Shown here: positions 1-5,900 of the stretch, piece by piece
How the letters are laid out: every line of letters starts with the position of its first letter
Position numbering within the stretch: the first letter of the stretch is position 1
Origin: an uncultured Desulfovibrio sp.
Lineage (GTDB): Bacteria; Desulfobacterota; Desulfovibrionia; Desulfovibrionales; Desulfovibrionaceae
Direction of reading: 5' to 3'
NCBI GenBank assembly: GCA_900555975.1
Contig: USNI01000044.1
Location: forward strand, 1 to 7,613
DNA: 7,613 nucleotides
Translations under genes and position numbers: made by a program
The notes under the pieces: generated by a model
Databases searched by the model: none
Seen by the model: the letters and a program-made list of their open reading frames with translations, nothing else
What the model was told of the DNA's origin: nothing

Positions 1-237
1 CAGATGCGGCGAACAGGGAACGCGGTACAGAAAAAGCGCCTCGCCCTGTCCGCCCGCGCTGCGCCAGAGCGCCACATCGGGAGCTTCCAGGCCGTCCGCC
101 GTTTCCGTGCAGCCCGTCTGCACGGGCTTGATCGCGCGGGCAGGCACGCCCGCCCGGGCAAAGGCGCGGAGAAGTCCGGCCGTTATCGTGCTCTTGCCGG
201 CATCCGTATCGGTTCCGGTAACGAAGAAGGCAGGCAT
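1..237 (-). CDS. bioD: Dethiobiotin synthetase, N-terminal part (partial, runs off left edge)
   Basis: BioD is the cytoplasmic ATP-dependent enzyme that closes the ureido ring, turning 7,8-diaminopelargonate, CO2 and ATP into dethiobiotin, the substrate of BioB. The first 79 residues are visible and the frame is open to the window edge. Seen: the P-loop GTDTDAGKST at residues 8-17 (E. coli BioD has GTDTEVGKT there), and KPVQTG at 37-42, whose Lys37 matches the substrate-binding lysine of the E. coli enzyme. The visible part ends in SPHL, a motif also found in E. coli BioD (SPH). The ATG at 237-235 shares one base with the bioB stop codon (TGATG) and has GGAG seven bases upstream, so it is probably translationally coupled to bioB and under the same BirA-controlled promoter. 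The C-terminal two thirds lie outside the window. Identification is confident. Confidence 0.95.
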   Translation of the reverse strand, partial: MPAFFVTGTDTDAGKSTITAGLLRAFARAGVPARAIKPVQTGCTETADGLEAPDVALWRSAGGQGEALFLYRVPCSPHL

Positions 238-1211
238 CAGGCCACTCCGAGGGTATGCATCATGGCGCGATCCGCCGCAAAGGCCGCACCCGAGGTGGTC
301 AGATAGTCGCCCGTCATCATGCCGTTGGCTCCGGCGGCGTATAGCCAGCTCTGCCACTCGCCGAGCACATGAGCGCGGCCGCCGGCAATGAGAATGTCGC
401 GGGAAGGATGCATGATGCGGAACATGGCAATGGTGCGCAAAGCCTCGGTCACTTCAAGGCGGGGCATGCGTTCAAGGCGCGTTCCGGCAATGGCGTTCAG
501 AAAGTTCAGCGGCACGGAATCCACCCCGACCTCGGCAAGCTTGCAGGCCAGCTCCACGCGCTGCGCCCTGCTCTCGCCAAGTCCGATGATGCCGCCGGAA
601 CACACTTCAAGTCCGGCCTCGCGGGCCACGCGCAGGCTCTCCACATCCTTTTTGTAGTCATGCGTGGTGCAGATCTCCGGGAAAAAGCTCTCCGCCGTTT
701 CCAGATTATGATGATAGCGCGTGATGCCCGCCTCGCGGTAGCAGACGGCCCGGCCGGGCGTGAGCATGCCCAGCGATCCGCATACGGAAAGTCCCGTTTC
801 CCGGATGATGCGCTCCACCGCCCGGCACAGAGGCTCCACGTCCTCCTCTCCCAGCATGGTGCCGCTCGTTACAAGGCTGAAGCGCTTCGTGCCGTGCGCC
901 GCGGCCTCTCCCGCCTTGCGCAAAATGGTGTCCTGATCCACAAAGGGATAGACAGGTGCGGCCGTCTTGTGGTGTGCTGACTGCGCGCAGAAGGCGCAGT
1001 TTTCCGGACAGCGGCCGGACTTGGCATTGATGATGCCGCAGTTGAAGAACGACGGCGCCCGCGCCGCCCGCACCGCGCCTGCTACGGCAAGCATGTCCGG
1101 CGTGGCGGCATGGGGCAGTTTCAGAAAGGCTTCGGCCTCGCTGCGGGAAAGAAGAGGGCCGTCCGCGCCTGCGGCAAGACGATCGAGCACAAGGGAAAGA
1201 AGAGTATTCAT
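237..1211 (-). CDS. bioB: Biotin synthase, anaerobe 'type II'-like radical SAM enzyme
   Basis: BioB inserts sulfur into dethiobiotin to make biotin, using a radical-SAM [4Fe-4S] cluster plus an auxiliary Fe-S cluster that donates the sulfur. The 324-residue protein has the radical-SAM motif CPENCAFC (Cys68, 72, 75), YHHNLET at 166-172, and CSGGIIGLGE at 204-213. By alignment from memory to E. coli BioB, the auxiliary-cluster ligands Cys128 and Cys188 are kept (Cys144, Cys204), but Cys97 is Ser112 (KRFSLVTSG) and Arg260 is Leu274. An extra Cys58 lies ten residues before the radical-SAM motif. This pattern is shared with clostridial BioBs and fits the type II enzymes of obligate anaerobes, reported to carry a 4Fe-5S auxiliary cluster. 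That assignment is inference. It lacks the C-terminal tail of the 346-residue E. coli protein. It is first gene of a bioBD unit, downstream of a BirA-like operator. ATG 1211-1209 is the only sensible start; its ribosome site (GGAAC) is weak. Confidence 0.97.
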   Translation of the reverse strand: MNTLLSLVLDRLAAGADGPLLSRSEAEAFLKLPHAATPDMLAVAGAVRAARAPSFFNCGIINAKSGRCPENCAFCAQSAHHKTAAPVYPFVDQDTILRKAGEAAAHGTKRFSLVTSGTMLGEEDVEPLCRAVERIIRETGLSVCGSLGMLTPGRAVCYREAGITRYHHNLETAESFFPEICTTHDYKKDVESLRVAREAGLEVCSGGIIGLGESRAQRVELACKLAEVGVDSVPLNFLNAIAGTRLERMPRLEVTEALRTIAMFRIMHPSRDILIAGGRAHVLGEWQSWLYAAGANGMMTGDYLTTSGAAFAADRAMMHTLGVA

Positions 1212-1251
1212 AGGATGTTCCGGTGGGCAAAAAGGTGATGTCGGATGTCTT

Positions 1252-1279
1252 CTTGTACTACCGGATATAAATATGTCAA
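1252..1279 (-). promoter_or_regulatory. Predicted sigma70-type promoter of bioBD
   Basis: On the minus strand a perfect -35 hexamer TTGACA (1279-1274) is followed after 16 bases by TACAAG (1257-1252), which matches four of six positions of a -10 box. Transcription would start near 1245, about 35 bases before the bioB ATG. The -35 is embedded in one arm of the predicted BirA operator, so bound repressor would block polymerase. The -10 is weak and the call rests on sequence alone. Confidence 0.5.
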
Positions 1280-1308
1280 CTTAAAATATCATAAATAAAG
1301 GTTGACAT
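1273..1308. promoter_or_regulatory. Predicted BirA (biotin repressor) operator
   Basis: A perfect 8-bp inverted repeat, ATGTCAAC (1273-1280) and GTTGACAT (1301-1308), lies between the divergent bioB and birA genes. Extended by one base per side it reads ATGTCAACt-N18-gGTTGACAT. Known BirA operators have the form TTGTNAACC-N14/16-GGTTNACAA, with 15 bases between nine-base arms in E. coli. The arms here fit that pattern well, but the spacer is about three bases longer. It covers the bioB -35 and ends 22 bases before the birA ATG, so it could control both genes. No clear birA promoter was recognised inside it; TAAAAT at 1282-1287 is a possible -10 without a good -35. Confidence 0.72.
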
Positions 1309-1330
1309 TTCTCATCACGGAGCATTGAAC

Positions 1331-2164
1331 ATGCCGCATGAAGAAGCTTCCATGCGAGAACGCATTCTGAACTGTCTTGTACAGGAAGGTTCCGTACACT
1401 GGCTTTCCGGGGAAAAACTTTCCGGGCAGCTCGGCATCAGCCGGGCGGCCGTGAGCAAGCATATCTCGAGCCTGCGCGAGGAAGGACACATCATCGAATC
1501 CGTACCGAGGCGGGGATATCGGCTCATTTCCCGGGCCGATCCCTGGGCGGACAGCGATGCGGGCGAGGGCCTGCAGACGAAGATTCTCGGCCGGAACACC
1601 TGGATATGGCTCAAGGAAACCGGGTCCACCAATCAGGTGGCCGTGCTGGAAGCGCTGAACGGCGCAAAGGAAGGTCTGGTCGTGGTGGCCCGCAGGCAGA
1701 GCGAGGGGCGCGGCAGCAGGGGGCATCGCTGGCTCAACCTGCCCGGCAGCCTCTGCTTTTCCGTGATCACCCGCCCCAATCTTCCGCCGGAGCGGACGGG
1801 AGAGCTGCCCGGACTCGTCATGGAAGCCGTGGCCCGCGCCGTGCGCCGAAGCGGTGGCCCGGAACTGGAACGGCAGCCGCCCAACGATCTTTTTCTCAAC
1901 GGCCGCAAGGTGACGGGCATTCTGGTGGAAACCATGTTCCACAACGCCGAGCTGCAGTGGGCCGTAGCGGGCATAGGCGTGAACGTGAACGTGCCTGCCG
2001 AGGCTCTGCCGCCGGAGCTTGCGGGCATTGCCTCCTCACTGTACGCGGAAACCGGAAAGGCCTTCAGCGTGACCGCACTTCTGCGTCATATTCTGGAAGA
2101 GCTGGAAACCATTCTGAGTCGTGCCCGCTCCGCCCGGAGCGAAAAAAAAGGAAGCCTCCTCTGA
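1331..2164 (+). CDS. birA: Bifunctional biotin-protein ligase / biotin operon repressor, C-terminally short
   Basis: BirA activates biotin to biotinoyl-5'-AMP, biotinylates carboxyl-carrier proteins and, with bound biotinoyl-AMP, represses biotin genes. The 277-residue protein has an N-terminal winged helix (about 7-66, recognition helix near ISRAAVSKHISSL, 36-48), then the ligase domain: ETGSTNQ (96-102), biotin loop GRGSRG (126-131), PPNDLFL (183-189), GRKVTGILVE (191-200, with the lysine matching E. coli Lys183) and GIGVNVNV (214-221). Oddities: the loop is GRGSRG rather than GRGRRG, the usual KWPND is QPPND, and the protein stops after the helix near 248-270, lacking the roughly 45-50 residue SH3-like domain of E. 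coli BirA (321 residues). Other downstream frames do not encode that domain. The ATG at 1331 is chosen because GGAG (1319-1322) sits eight bases before it; an in-frame TTG at 1325 is too close to that site. Its last codons lie inside the terminator of the convergent gene. Confidence 0.9.
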   Translation: MPHEEASMRERILNCLVQEGSVHWLSGEKLSGQLGISRAAVSKHISSLREEGHIIESVPRRGYRLISRADPWADSDAGEGLQTKILGRNTWIWLKETGSTNQVAVLEALNGAKEGLVVVARRQSEGRGSRGHRWLNLPGSLCFSVITRPNLPPERTGELPGLVMEAVARAVRRSGGPELERQPPNDLFLNGRKVTGILVETMFHNAELQWAVAGIGVNVNVPAEALPPELAGIASSLYAETGKAFSVTALLRHILEELETILSRARSARSEKKGSLL

Positions 2165-2178
2165 AGGACGCTTCCTTT
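2142..2178 (-). terminator. Strong intrinsic terminator of the flavodoxin-ferredoxin gene, overlapping the birA 3' end
   Basis: A 13-bp stem with one mismatch (2147-2159 paired with 2166-2178) closes a six-base loop (2160-2165). On the minus strand it is followed by a run of eight T (complement of A2142-A2149), the classic Rho-independent form, placed about 40 bases after the stop of the leftward gene at 2220. On the plus strand the stem is followed only by TTT and then CCCTG, so it should work poorly for birA. The birA stop codon (2162-2164) lies in the loop. Confidence 0.88.
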
Positions 2179-2219
2179 CCCTGCACGCTGCAAGGGGCCG
2201 GAATGACCGCTTCTTTTCA

Positions 2220-2972
2220 TCAGCAGTAGTATTCGTTTTCCCGCCTTGCCTTCAGCTTTTCGGTGAAGGCCACGGCAAAGTTGCGGTAGGCTTCGACATC
2301 CATATTCTTTGCGCCCTTCGGACAGATTCTGATGCAACGGAAGCAGGAGATGCACGCGTCGGAAATGGTCCGGCAGTCATCGGCAATGGCGTGCATCGGG
2401 CACTTCTTGACGCACAGACCGCAGCTTATGCAGGCATCGGACGTCAACGGACGGAATTTTCCACCGTTTCCGCCGTCACGATAAGGGCGGTTTCCCGGCA
2501 CCTCCACGGCTGGTGCATTCTCTCCGCGAGAGAGCGCACGGACGGCAAATTCCCTGTCGGCGGCAAGGTCGTTTTCGTCGGGGCGATCCGTCTGAATCTC
2601 GCCGTAGGTATGGCGTCCGACCAGCGCGGCCGCACCCATCACCCTGAATCCGTGCTCTTCCGCCCAGTCGGCAAGTTCCAGCAGGGCGTCGTCATAATGC
2701 CTGTTGCCGTAGGTCACCACCACAAGGCAGTCCGTACCCTCTCCGCTTATGCCCTCAAGCCGCTTCCTGGCCACGGCGGGAATGCGTCCGCCGTACACGG
2801 GCATGCCGAGAAGAACCACGTCGTCCTTCTCGAAGTGACGCTCGAAGGCCTTGTCCGTCATCACGGTCAGATCCACCCGCTCGTCGATGCCGCCGAGCCC
2901 TTCGCTCATGGCTTCCAGACTCTTCTTCGTGTTTCCCGTCGGGGAAAAATAAACAAGCGTTACCTTTTTCAT
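2220..2972 (-). CDS. EFR1-like flavodoxin domain / 2x[4Fe-4S] ferredoxin fusion protein
   Basis: This 250-residue, probably cytoplasmic redox protein joins a flavodoxin fold to a bacterial dicluster ferredoxin. Seen: an FMN phosphate-binding loop near the N-terminus (FSPTGNTKK, 9-17), MPVYGGRIP (57-65) and VVTYGNRHYDD (85-95) as further flavodoxin elements, then two cluster motifs, CISCGLCVKKCP (Cys181, 184, 187, 191) and CISCFRCIRICPKG (Cys207, 210, 213, 217). The order and length fit the EFR1 family common in strict anaerobes, whose physiological partners are mostly unknown; the domains suggest electron transfer between ferredoxin-type clusters and FMN. An extra Cys200 between the clusters and a terminal YYC are visible. 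ATG 2972-2970 has a GGAG-containing site upstream. The gene stands 125 bp after the PAP2 gene with no clear terminator between, so partial read-through from that operon is possible. Its own terminator is at 2142-2178. Fold is confident, function is not. Confidence 0.9.
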   Translation of the reverse strand: MKKVTLVYFSPTGNTKKSLEAMSEGLGGIDERVDLTVMTDKAFERHFEKDDVVLLGMPVYGGRIPAVARKRLEGISGEGTDCLVVVTYGNRHYDDALLELADWAEEHGFRVMGAAALVGRHTYGEIQTDRPDENDLAADREFAVRALSRGENAPAVEVPGNRPYRDGGNGGKFRPLTSDACISCGLCVKKCPMHAIADDCRTISDACISCFRCIRICPKGAKNMDVEAYRNFAVAFTEKLKARRENEYYC

Positions 2973-3097
2973 CTCTCTTCTCCAGGTACTTTTCCGCTGC
3001 TCTCATGCTCCGGATCCGTCGCCTTGCCGGACGGAACGTTCCATACGCTAGCCGACACGCGCGATGCTTTCAAGCCGCTTCATGGAAAAACGCTCAG
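2973..3097. other. Intergenic region between PAP2 and flavodoxin-ferredoxin genes
   Basis: This 125-bp gap holds a short dyad (TCCGTC at 3015-3020, GACGGA near 3030-3035) and the perfect palindrome GGAACGTTCC (3033-3042). Neither is followed by a T-run on the minus strand, so I do not call a terminator for the upstream operon. No convincing promoter for the downstream gene was found. Confidence 0.4.
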
Positions 3098-3802
3098 TCA
3101 GCAGGCTCTCCTTTTTTCAAGAACCGGAAGCAGAACACGGTCGACCAGAAGTACCAGCAGCAGATTCATCTGCCAGGCAAGCAGCATGCTCACGACCGTA
3201 TGAGAAAGAAAATGTTCGCCACGCATCATCTGATAAAGTCCCATGATCCATCCGATGCCCGCCGTGATGAACAACGCCGAAAATCCTGCGCGACGTCCGG
3301 AACAGCAGAAAAAGAGCATGGTCAGCGCAAAACCTCCGGACGCATGTCCGCCGGGGAAGCATCGTCCGCCGGAAGAGGATGAAAAAATCATAAGAATATG
3401 TCTATAGGGTGCCGTGCCGCCGAACACTTCCAGCTGTTTCGGACAGTATATGCCGGTGACGGCCTTGAGCACGGACACAAGAAGGGGCGTCGCCGCACAG
3501 GAAAAAGCCATGAGAAGGCCGACACGCATCCAGACTTTTCTGCGGCGTACCCATCCGGCAATGAAAAGCATCACCGACAAGACTCCGACCACGGCGACTC
3601 CCGTCTTCATGCCGTCATAGAAAAGCCAGCGCCAGGTTTCGTGCTGCCTGGCATCTATCAGCCAGAGTCCCTGAACGACATCGTACCAGTGACGCTGCAC
3701 GAACATATCCAGATCCGTACGGCTTTCCACAAAAACCGTAGCCGTCATGAGCAGCAGACAAAGCAGCGTCTGCAGTGCAGCCGAACGATCAGACAGCGTC
3801 AT
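3098..3802 (-). CDS. PAP2-superfamily integral membrane phosphatase (COG3907-like)
   Basis: A 234-residue inner-membrane protein of the PAP2 (type 2 phosphatidic acid phosphatase) superfamily, whose members remove phosphate from lipid or polyprenyl phosphates, usually at the periplasmic face. Several hydrophobic helices are visible (about 10-25, 66-84, 95-112, 172-190, 204-225). The motifs are variant: K113 then x6-CP (120-121) in place of KX6RP, PGGH (150-153) in place of PSGH, and RGEHFLSH (194-201) for the third motif, with Ser205 where the usual Asp would lie. The GRCFPGGHASGG stretch and RGxHFLSH resemble the PAP2-like COG3907 subfamily rather than LpxT or PgpB. ATG 3802 is preferred; a TTG at 3823 would add seven residues. 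The start lies inside the kinase gene (14-base overlap), so translation is probably coupled to it. Co-transcription with a two-component system suggests a role in regulated lipid or glycan phosphate trimming; the substrate cannot be named. Confidence 0.85.
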   Translation of the reverse strand: MTLSDRSAALQTLLCLLLMTATVFVESRTDLDMFVQRHWYDVVQGLWLIDARQHETWRWLFYDGMKTGVAVVGVLSVMLFIAGWVRRRKVWMRVGLLMAFSCAATPLLVSVLKAVTGIYCPKQLEVFGGTAPYRHILMIFSSSSGGRCFPGGHASGGFALTMLFFCCSGRRAGFSALFITAGIGWIMGLYQMMRGEHFLSHTVVSMLLAWQMNLLLVLLVDRVLLPVLEKRRAC

Positions 3803-4874
3803 GCAGGTGCTCTTTCGGTTCAACGGGCAGTTCCATGGTCACGACAAGCCCGCCATTTTTTCTGTTTCCCGCCCATATCCGGCCATGATGGGCACGAATC
3901 GCACTTTCGGAAATGGAAAGTCCCATCCCCGTTCCTCCGCTTGCACGCTGCCTCGAGGCGTCCACCCGGAAAAACGGTCGGAAAATCTGCTCCAGAGCAT
4001 ATTCCGGCACACCGGGGCCGTTATCCTCCACCGTCAGACGACAGGTTCCCTGAACGGACGCAAGCCTCACGATGATTCTTCCGTCATCGGGCGTGTAGCG
4101 AAGCGCATTGCGCAGAACATTCTCCACGGCCCGTCTCAGCATTTCGGCATTGCCGAACACAAACAGAGAATCCGGAAGATGATCCTCCACCTCACAGCCG
4201 CGGATGCTGCCCTCGAAGCGGACATCCTCCACCACCTCCCGGGTCAGCGACGCCATGTCCACCTCCCCAAAGGCCTGAAGATGCGCCTCCATGCGGGAAT
4301 ACTCCAGAATACTGCGGATCAGGGCTTCCATGCGTTCCGTCTCCAGACTGAGCCTGTCCAGAAATTCCGGGGAAACCTGCTCCCGACGCAGAAGCTCCAC
4401 GGACACGGAAAGTCTCGTCAACGGCGAACGAAGCTCGTGGGAGACCGCGGCAAGCAGCTCCTTTTCCCGGGAGCTTTCCTGCTCGATCTGCTCGGCCATG
4501 TCATTGAACGCCCGGGCCAGCAGACCGAGTTCGTCGTTTCTGTCCGCCATATCCGGCGCTATGCGAGCCGATTTTTCCCCGGCGGCAAGACGATGGATCA
4601 CCGAAGTGAAACGTCCTATGACATTCTTGAGAAAACTGATGAGAACAAACGCTTCCACGGCCGCCACAATAAGGGTAAACACGGCCCAGAGCAGCACTTC
4701 CTGGACGGACGAGAATACCCGCCCGTCCCGCTGAAGAATTTCTCCCGCCACGTACTCCCCGAATTCGCCCAGAACGGCAAAGGCCCCGATGAAGAGAATG
4801 CCGTAGACATACACCTTGCGGAACAGGGACGGAGAGGTCCAGAACGCCGACATTCGTCCGGGAAAAAATCTCAT
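3789..4874 (-). CDS. Membrane sensor histidine kinase with minimal periplasmic loop
   Basis: A 361-residue two-component sensor kinase that should phosphorylate the regulator encoded just upstream. Domains: short cytoplasmic N-terminus, TM1 (about 22-44), a loop of only about 15 residues (45-59), TM2 (60-82), HAMP linker (about 83-135), HisKA with phosphoacceptor His146 in AAVSHELRSPLTRL, and HATPase_c with N-box ENVLRNALRY (251-260), G1 DNGPGVP (284-290), F-box FRPFF (298-302) and G2 GGTGMGLS (313-320). All catalytic residues look intact. The architecture is like CpxA/EnvZ but without a periplasmic sensor domain, so sensing is probably within the membrane or through a partner protein. Its ATG overlaps the regulator stop by four bases (ATGA), and its own 3' end overlaps the PAP2 gene. 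The stimulus is unknown. Confidence 0.95.
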   Translation of the reverse strand: MRFFPGRMSAFWTSPSLFRKVYVYGILFIGAFAVLGEFGEYVAGEILQRDGRVFSSVQEVLLWAVFTLIVAAVEAFVLISFLKNVIGRFTSVIHRLAAGEKSARIAPDMADRNDELGLLARAFNDMAEQIEQESSREKELLAAVSHELRSPLTRLSVSVELLRREQVSPEFLDRLSLETERMEALIRSILEYSRMEAHLQAFGEVDMASLTREVVEDVRFEGSIRGCEVEDHLPDSLFVFGNAEMLRRAVENVLRNALRYTPDDGRIIVRLASVQGTCRLTVEDNGPGVPEYALEQIFRPFFRVDASRQRASGGTGMGLSISESAIRAHHGRIWAGNRKNGGLVVTMELPVEPKEHLHDAV

Positions 4875-5563
4875 GTGCGCTCTTCCTTGTGAATGACGTA
4901 CATATACCCCGCTCCCCGGATGCTGCGTATGCGTTCCGAACCGTCCTCATACGGTCCGAGCTTCCGGCGGACGCGGCTTATCTGCATATCCAGCCCTCTT
5001 TCCATGGGCACGGCATCACGACCAAAGACCGAACGACTGAGTTCATCCCGTGAAACGACCTTGCCCGGCGAGGAAAGAAGTGCTCTCAGCACGCGGTACT
5101 CCTGACCGCTCAGAGAAATCTCCACTGTTCCCTTCCACGCCTTCATGGCGCCGTCATCAAGCCTGAGATCTCCAAGATTCTCTTCTTCGGCCGGGCGGCT
5201 CCTCCGCATGACCGCACGTATGCGGGAAAGCAGTTCCCGCGGATTGAAGGGCTTGGGCAGATAATCGTCGGCTCCCATGTCGAGTCCCCGTACCATGTCG
5301 CCGGCATCCCCCCGGGCCGTCAGCATGATCACGGGCAGCGTCTTCAACTGAGCATCCCTGCGTATGTCTCTGAGTACCTCGAATCCGTTGCGCTCCGGGA
5401 GCATGACATCGAGAATGACCATATCCGGTCTGTTCTGCCTCAGGGCGTTCAGCCCCGAACGCCCGTCATGGGAAAAACGACAGGCTATGCCCTCCGGACG
5501 AAAATAATCTTCCAGCAGATGACCAAGTTCCTTGTCATCATCAATGATCTGCAGCTGAATCAT
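4871..5563 (-). CDS. OmpR/CpxR-family response regulator
   Basis: A 230-residue DNA-binding response regulator. The receiver domain (about 1-118) has the acidic triad IIDDD (6-10), phosphoacceptor Asp52 (VILDVMLP), Thr82 and Lys104 (LPKPF). A winged-helix transcriptional domain follows (about 128-225), with SGQEYRVLRALL, a recognition helix near MERGLDMQISRVRRKL (187-202) and RSIRGAGYMYV (213-223). The receiver and the ERGLDMQISRVRRKLG stretch resemble CpxR more than PhoB. ATG 5563 is preferred to ATG 5578 because AGGAAGG lies directly before it and the protein then begins MIQLQIIDDD, as is usual in the family. Three direct-repeat boxes with 10-bp period lie upstream (5715-5916), so autoregulation is likely. 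It is first gene of the RR-kinase-PAP2 operon. Confidence 0.95.
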   Translation of the reverse strand: MIQLQIIDDDKELGHLLEDYFRPEGIACRFSHDGRSGLNALRQNRPDMVILDVMLPERNGFEVLRDIRRDAQLKTLPVIMLTARGDAGDMVRGLDMGADDYLPKPFNPRELLSRIRAVMRRSRPAEEENLGDLRLDDGAMKAWKGTVEISLSGQEYRVLRALLSSPGKVVSRDELSRSVFGRDAVPMERGLDMQISRVRRKLGPYEDGSERIRSIRGAGYMYVIHKEERT

Positions 5564-5668
5564 GTCCTTCCTCATCATGCGTCATGCAAACCCTGTTCAT
5601 ATTTTCCACCGGCCTTCGTGCAGCGCCATTTCCGAAAACATCACAGGGGGCAATCTCTTTTTCATCTT

Positions 5669-5698
5669 TTCATAACACCGATGTCCCTCGGACAGCAA
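5669..5698 (-). promoter_or_regulatory. Possible promoter of the regulator-kinase-PAP2 operon
   Basis: On the minus strand TTGCTG (5698-5693) is followed after 18 bases by TATGAA (5674-5669), three and four of six matches to sigma70 hexamers. It would start near 5662, about 100 bases before the regulator ATG, with direct-repeat box 1 centred near -60. A competing candidate is the extended -10 TGATAAAAT (minus strand, hexamer at 5760-5755), with box 2 centred near -52. Both are weak and would need activation. Confidence 0.3.
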
Positions 5699-5714
5699 CG
5701 ACGACCGTCCATCT

Positions 5715-5730
5715 GTTACTCTTCGTTACA
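5715..5730. promoter_or_regulatory. Predicted response-regulator box 1 (GTTAC direct repeat, 10-bp period)
   Basis: GTTAC at 5715-5719 and GTTACA at 5725-5730, separated by TCTTC. The half-sites lie exactly one helical turn apart, the arrangement bound by dimers of OmpR/CpxR-type regulators (CpxR: GTAAA-N5-GTAAA). It lies about 150 bp from the regulator start codon. Assignment to this regulator is inference from proximity and architecture. Confidence 0.7.
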
Positions 5731-5791
5731 CTGATGTTTTTTTATCAAGTAAAAATTTTATCACAAAAAACAGTATTTCATATAAAATGAC

Positions 5792-5807
5792 GTTACACTG
5801 CGTTACA
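5792..5807. promoter_or_regulatory. Predicted response-regulator box 2 (GTTAC direct repeat, 10-bp period)
   Basis: GTTAC at 5792-5796 and GTTACA at 5802-5807, separated by ACTGC. Same orientation and period as the other two boxes, in the middle of the divergent region, so it could serve either gene. The shared consensus of the three boxes is GTTACNCTKYGTTACA. Confidence 0.72.
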
Positions 5808-5847
5808 TTTTCATAAACATACACTTTTAATTCAAAAATATCATGTC

Positions 5848-5884
5848 ATGTGTTTTCATCTTTGTATAATTTTTTGAAACACAT
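5848..5884. promoter_or_regulatory. 8-bp inverted repeat enclosing a perfect TATAAT
   Basis: ATGTGTTT (5848-5855) and AAACACAT (5877-5884) form a perfect inverted repeat with a 21-bp spacer that contains TATAAT (5865-5870) on the plus strand. This could be an operator around a second promoter of the transferase gene, giving a leader of roughly 110 bases; no good -35 is seen at 16-18 bases upstream. It could also be chance in AT-rich DNA. Confidence 0.35.
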
Positions 5885-5900
5885 CTCACTATATTCAATT

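Noticed and set aside
369..980. 203-codon open frame on the plus strand
   Set aside because: It is antisense to bioB, whose radical-SAM motifs are unambiguous.
1302..1307. Perfect TTGACA on the plus strand as a birA -35
   Set aside because: A -10 at normal spacing would fall at or beyond 1325 where no matching hexamer exists, and transcription would start inside the birA coding region. The hexamer is better explained as the operator arm.
1289..1942. 217-codon open frame on the minus strand
   Set aside because: It is antisense to birA and has no recognisable domain.
2959..2963. Single GTTAC near the start of the flavodoxin-ferredoxin gene
   Set aside because: It lacks a second half-site 10 bp away and lies in coding sequence; a single pentamer is expected by chance.
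2121..3203. 360-codon open frame on the plus strand
   Set aside because: It runs opposite to the flavodoxin-ferredoxin gene, spans its terminator and intergenic gap, and shows no domain or ribosome site.
3747..4892. 381-codon open frame on the plus strand
   Set aside because: It is the antisense shadow of the histidine kinase, rich in His, Arg and Gly as expected from the complementary strand of a GC-rich gene.
5736..5771. GTTTTTT...AAAAAAC inverted repeat as a terminator
   Set aside because: It is a pure A/T stem with a 21-base loop in AT-rich promoter DNA and has no GC-rich stem; chance pairing is more likely.
5584..5790. Small open frames (68 and 88 codons) in the divergent intergenic region
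   Set aside because: They lack a ribosome site, cross a regulator box, and encode no recognisable signal or domain.
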